64,000 nucleotides of DNA, taken from contig NZ_PIQH01000007.1 of assembly GCF_003987475.1 (NCBI RefSeq), positions 1 to 64,000 on the forward strand, written 5' to 3'. The notes under the pieces were generated by a model. That model was not told the DNA's origin. It saw nothing but the letters and a program-made list of their open reading frames with translations, and searched no databases. The position numbers and the translations under genes were made by a program. Every line of letters starts with the position of its first letter. The stretch's first letter is position 1. Below are positions 62,119-64,000 of the stretch, piece after piece. The stretch is from Idiomarina tyrosinivorans (GTDB lineage: Bacteria; Pseudomonadota; Gammaproteobacteria; Enterobacterales; Alteromonadaceae).

Positions 62119-64000
62119 CGCTGTAGGGTGCGCCGAACAACGGATTGTTCGGTTGTGCCTGATGCGTCGGGCGAGGTTTAACTGCCTCGTCCAACCATCG
62201 ACTCAAATGCTTTTGTGAGACAGGCGCAGAGTGAAAATAGCCCTGCGTTAAATCGCAATCCAGCGCCTGCAAAATGCGCAACTGCTGTTCCGTTTCTACG
62301 CCTTCCGCGACAACACTTTTGCCCAAGCCGTGGGCCAACCGAATCAGGGTTCGTACAATAGTGGTGTCATCTCGTGATTGATCCAGCTCATGAATAAAAC
62401 TGCGATCGATTTTGATTTTTTGTATCGGCAATTTGCGCAGATAAGCGAGTGAAGAATAGCCGGTGCCGAAGTCATCAATGGCAATGCTAAAGCCGGCATC
62501 GCGTAATTGACTGATCACGTTCATGCCGTTGTTGATATCCGACATTGCCACACTTTCGGTAATTTCTAGCTCCAACTGATGGTGCGGTATGTGGTATTGC
62601 TGGGCCAATTTATGCAGTTTTTCCACCAGTGCAGCATGCTGAAAATGGGGCGCTGAGAGGTTTACTGCAATGGGCCAGGTGCGTTGGTATCGTTGTTGCC
62701 AACGCTGCAGCAGTTTGGCTGCATTCTCTAAAACCCAGTCATCCAGCTCAATAGATAAGCCTAACTGTTCGATGTAAGGCAAAAACTCCGCCGGCCCCAG
62801 GACTCCTTGTTCTGGATGATTCCAACGAATGAGCGCTTCAAAGCTCACCGTCGATTGGCTCTGGGTGGAGAACTGCGGTTGTAAATAGAGCTCAAATTGG
62901 TCGGTCTGCAGGGCATGTTTGAGTACGGGCTCCAAGTCGACCAAGCGGGTGTATTCATCGTCCATGCCGCGCTGGTAAATCACCGTCGCTTCATTGCTCT
63001 GCCCTTTGGTTTGCGCCAACGCTACGGTGGCTTTGTTGAGCAGTAATTCAGCGCGATGACCATGTTGAGGATAACGCGAAATACCAATACCGCAATGTAC
63101 AGAAATGTTTTTGCCATCGACGTTAAGCGGCGCATTGACGGTGGCGCGCAGTTGTTCGGCCAGGTCGATAATGAACGACTTGCGTTTTAAATGATTAAAC
63201 ACCACGGCATAGACATCACCGCCAATTCGCGCCACCGCCAGGGGTTGCGGTTTAATTTGGATTAAGCGGTGCGCAATTTCTTTCAACACCCGGTCGCCAC
63301 CGCGTAAACCTAATGTTTCATTGATGGCTTTAAAGCGGTTCAAGCCAATCAGCATCACCGTTAAGTGACGGCCTGATGAGCGACAGGATTCTATCAGTAA
63401 GGGAATTTTTGACACCAGCTGTTCGCGATTGGGCACGCCTGTGAGCGAATCGTGGGTATTCAAATATTCTGCTTGTTGAATAGCGACAACGGCGCTATCA
63501 CGCTCGGATTCCAATAGCCAAATCACTACCCCAAGCGCAGCCGCGGCTACAAATAAGCAATTCAGTAAACCCTGAAAACTGAGCAATAATAAATTCGCCA
63601 GCTCATCTTGAGTGACTGCAATAATGATCAATAAGCCGAGATTTTTTATCCCGACGGCAATAAAGGAGCCGCTGATCAATCGTGGCCCAAGTCCCTGTTT
63701 AATCCGGTTTAGCAAAGCAAAGCCAATCACCACTAAAGCAATGCCCATGGGAAGAAACTTGCTGACTAACATGCCGAAGGATGGAACCCCAGGCCTGAGG
63801 TGATGGCTAGATAATGTGTAGGTTAACACCGCAATGGCAACCGCCACGGCATAACACAATAAGCGTAGCTTTAAGCCCAGTTGCCGTTGGTAAAGAATGT
63901 CGATGGCGCCGATGGTCAGTAAGGTGATGGCTAAATAAAGCGACGTATGAGCCAGGCTCTTAAGTAACGAAAAGCCTTCGCTGCCGAGCCAGTGAGCATT
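62108..64000 (-). CDS. Membrane GGDEF-EAL protein, 5' end beyond the window
   Basis: The reading frame is open through the window edge, so the start lies outside; at least 630 residues are present. About six hydrophobic segments fill the first 215 visible residues (the first being [20 protein letters not shown]), an uncharacterised membrane sensor. A GGDEF domain follows (about 220-375) whose active site reads GGDVY, so it is probably not a cyclase and may bind GTP. The EAL domain (about 385-625) keeps [49 protein letters not shown] and [10 protein letters not shown]. It should therefore hydrolyse c-di-GMP. Confidence 0.88.
   Translation of the reverse strand, partial: NAHWLGSEGFSLLKSLAHTSLYLAITLLTIGAIDILYQRQLGLKLRLLCYAVAVAIAVLTYTLSSHHLRPGVPSFGMLVSKFLPMGIALVVIGFALLNRIKQGLGPRLISGSFIAVGIKNLGLLIIIAVTQDELANLLLLSFQGLLNCLFVAAAALGVVIWLLESERDSAVVAIQQAEYLNTHDSLTGVPNREQLVSKIPLLIESCRSSGRHLTVMLIGLNRFKAINETLGLRGGDRVLKEIAHRLIQIKPQPLAVARIGGDVYAVVFNHLKRKSFIIDLAEQLRATVNAPLNVDGKNISVHCGIGISRYPQHGHRAELLLNKATVALAQTKGQSNEATVIYQRGMDDEYTRLVDLEPVLKHALQTDQFELYLQPQFSTQSQSTVSFEALIRWNHPEQGVLGPAEFLPYIEQLGLSIELDDWVLENAAKLLQRWQQRYQRTWPIAVNLSAPHFQHAALVEKLHKLAQQYHIPHHQLELEITESVAMSDINNGMNVISQLRDAGFSIAIDDFGTGYSSLAYLRKLPIQKIKIDRSFIHELDQSRDDTTIVRTLIRLAHGLGKSVVAEGVETEQQLRILQALDCDLTQGYFHSAPVSQKHLSRWLDEAVKPRPTHQAQPNNPLFGAPYSVKE

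Overview
The window reads as a stretch of core chromosome from a marine-type gammaproteobacterium. Gene order follows Escherichia coli over several blocks: hemCDXY / cyaY-lptM-dapF-xerC-yigB-uvrD, rarD-yigI-recQ, hofMNOPQ-aroKB-damX-dam divergent from mrcA, metJ/metL, and priA-ftsN-hslVU. The differences (lysA beside dapF, argS before ftsN, several c-di-GMP proteins, dense co-directional overlaps) fit the Alteromonadales, perhaps Idiomarinaceae. The family assignment is an inference from gene content and protein resemblance. No phage, insertion sequence, tRNA or CRISPR array was seen.

Layout. Positions 1-180 hold a 5S rRNA (the end of an rRNA operon) and its terminator. Positions 193-985 are gene-free and carry a cluster of GTAG-headed palindromes in both orientations (REP/BIME-like). 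A cytochrome b561-yceI pair follows. The minus-strand operon cyaY-DUF2914-hemC-hemD-hemX-hemY (6.9-2.2 kb) makes early tetrapyrroles. Divergent from it runs lptM-lysA-dapF-DUF484-xerC-yigB, then uvrD with a candidate SOS box, then an OsmC protein. From 14.3 to 26.5 kb lie three cyclic-di-GMP-type proteins mixed with rarD, a thioesterase, recQ, a Kef-type antiporter and a LysE-family exporter. Positions 26.5-30.1 kb hold an Hsp20 with a sigma-32 promoter and a ROSE-like RNA thermometer, an ABC exporter and a prokaryotic glutamate-receptor-like potassium channel.

Positions 30.2-36.8 kb form the most interesting block, which looks like an envelope-lipid remodelling island. A UDP-glucuronate 4-epimerase, a polyprenyl-phosphate GT2 glycosyltransferase, a VTT-domain (DedA-superfamily) membrane protein and an ArnT-like transferase form one tightly overlapping operon. 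A PAP2 phosphatase and an EptA phosphoethanolamine transferase form a second. Both operons are preceded by direct TTAA half-sites spaced 11 bp apart, which is the geometry of the PmrA/BasR operator, with a -10-like element at the same distance. The proposal is a PmrA-type regulon that decorates lipid A with galacturonic acid and phosphoethanolamine.

From 36.8 to 48.0 kb the minus strand carries yjjG, a flavoprotein, a peroxiredoxin, rsmJ, elaA, dam, damX, aroB, aroK and a compact pilus/DNA-uptake assembly set in which PilO and PilP are fused. mrcA (PBP1a) diverges from it. Then come metL and metJ, divergent around candidate met boxes, maeB, rpmE, priA, argS, a short FtsN, hslVU behind a sigma-32-like promoter, and a membrane GGDEF-EAL protein cut by the window edge.
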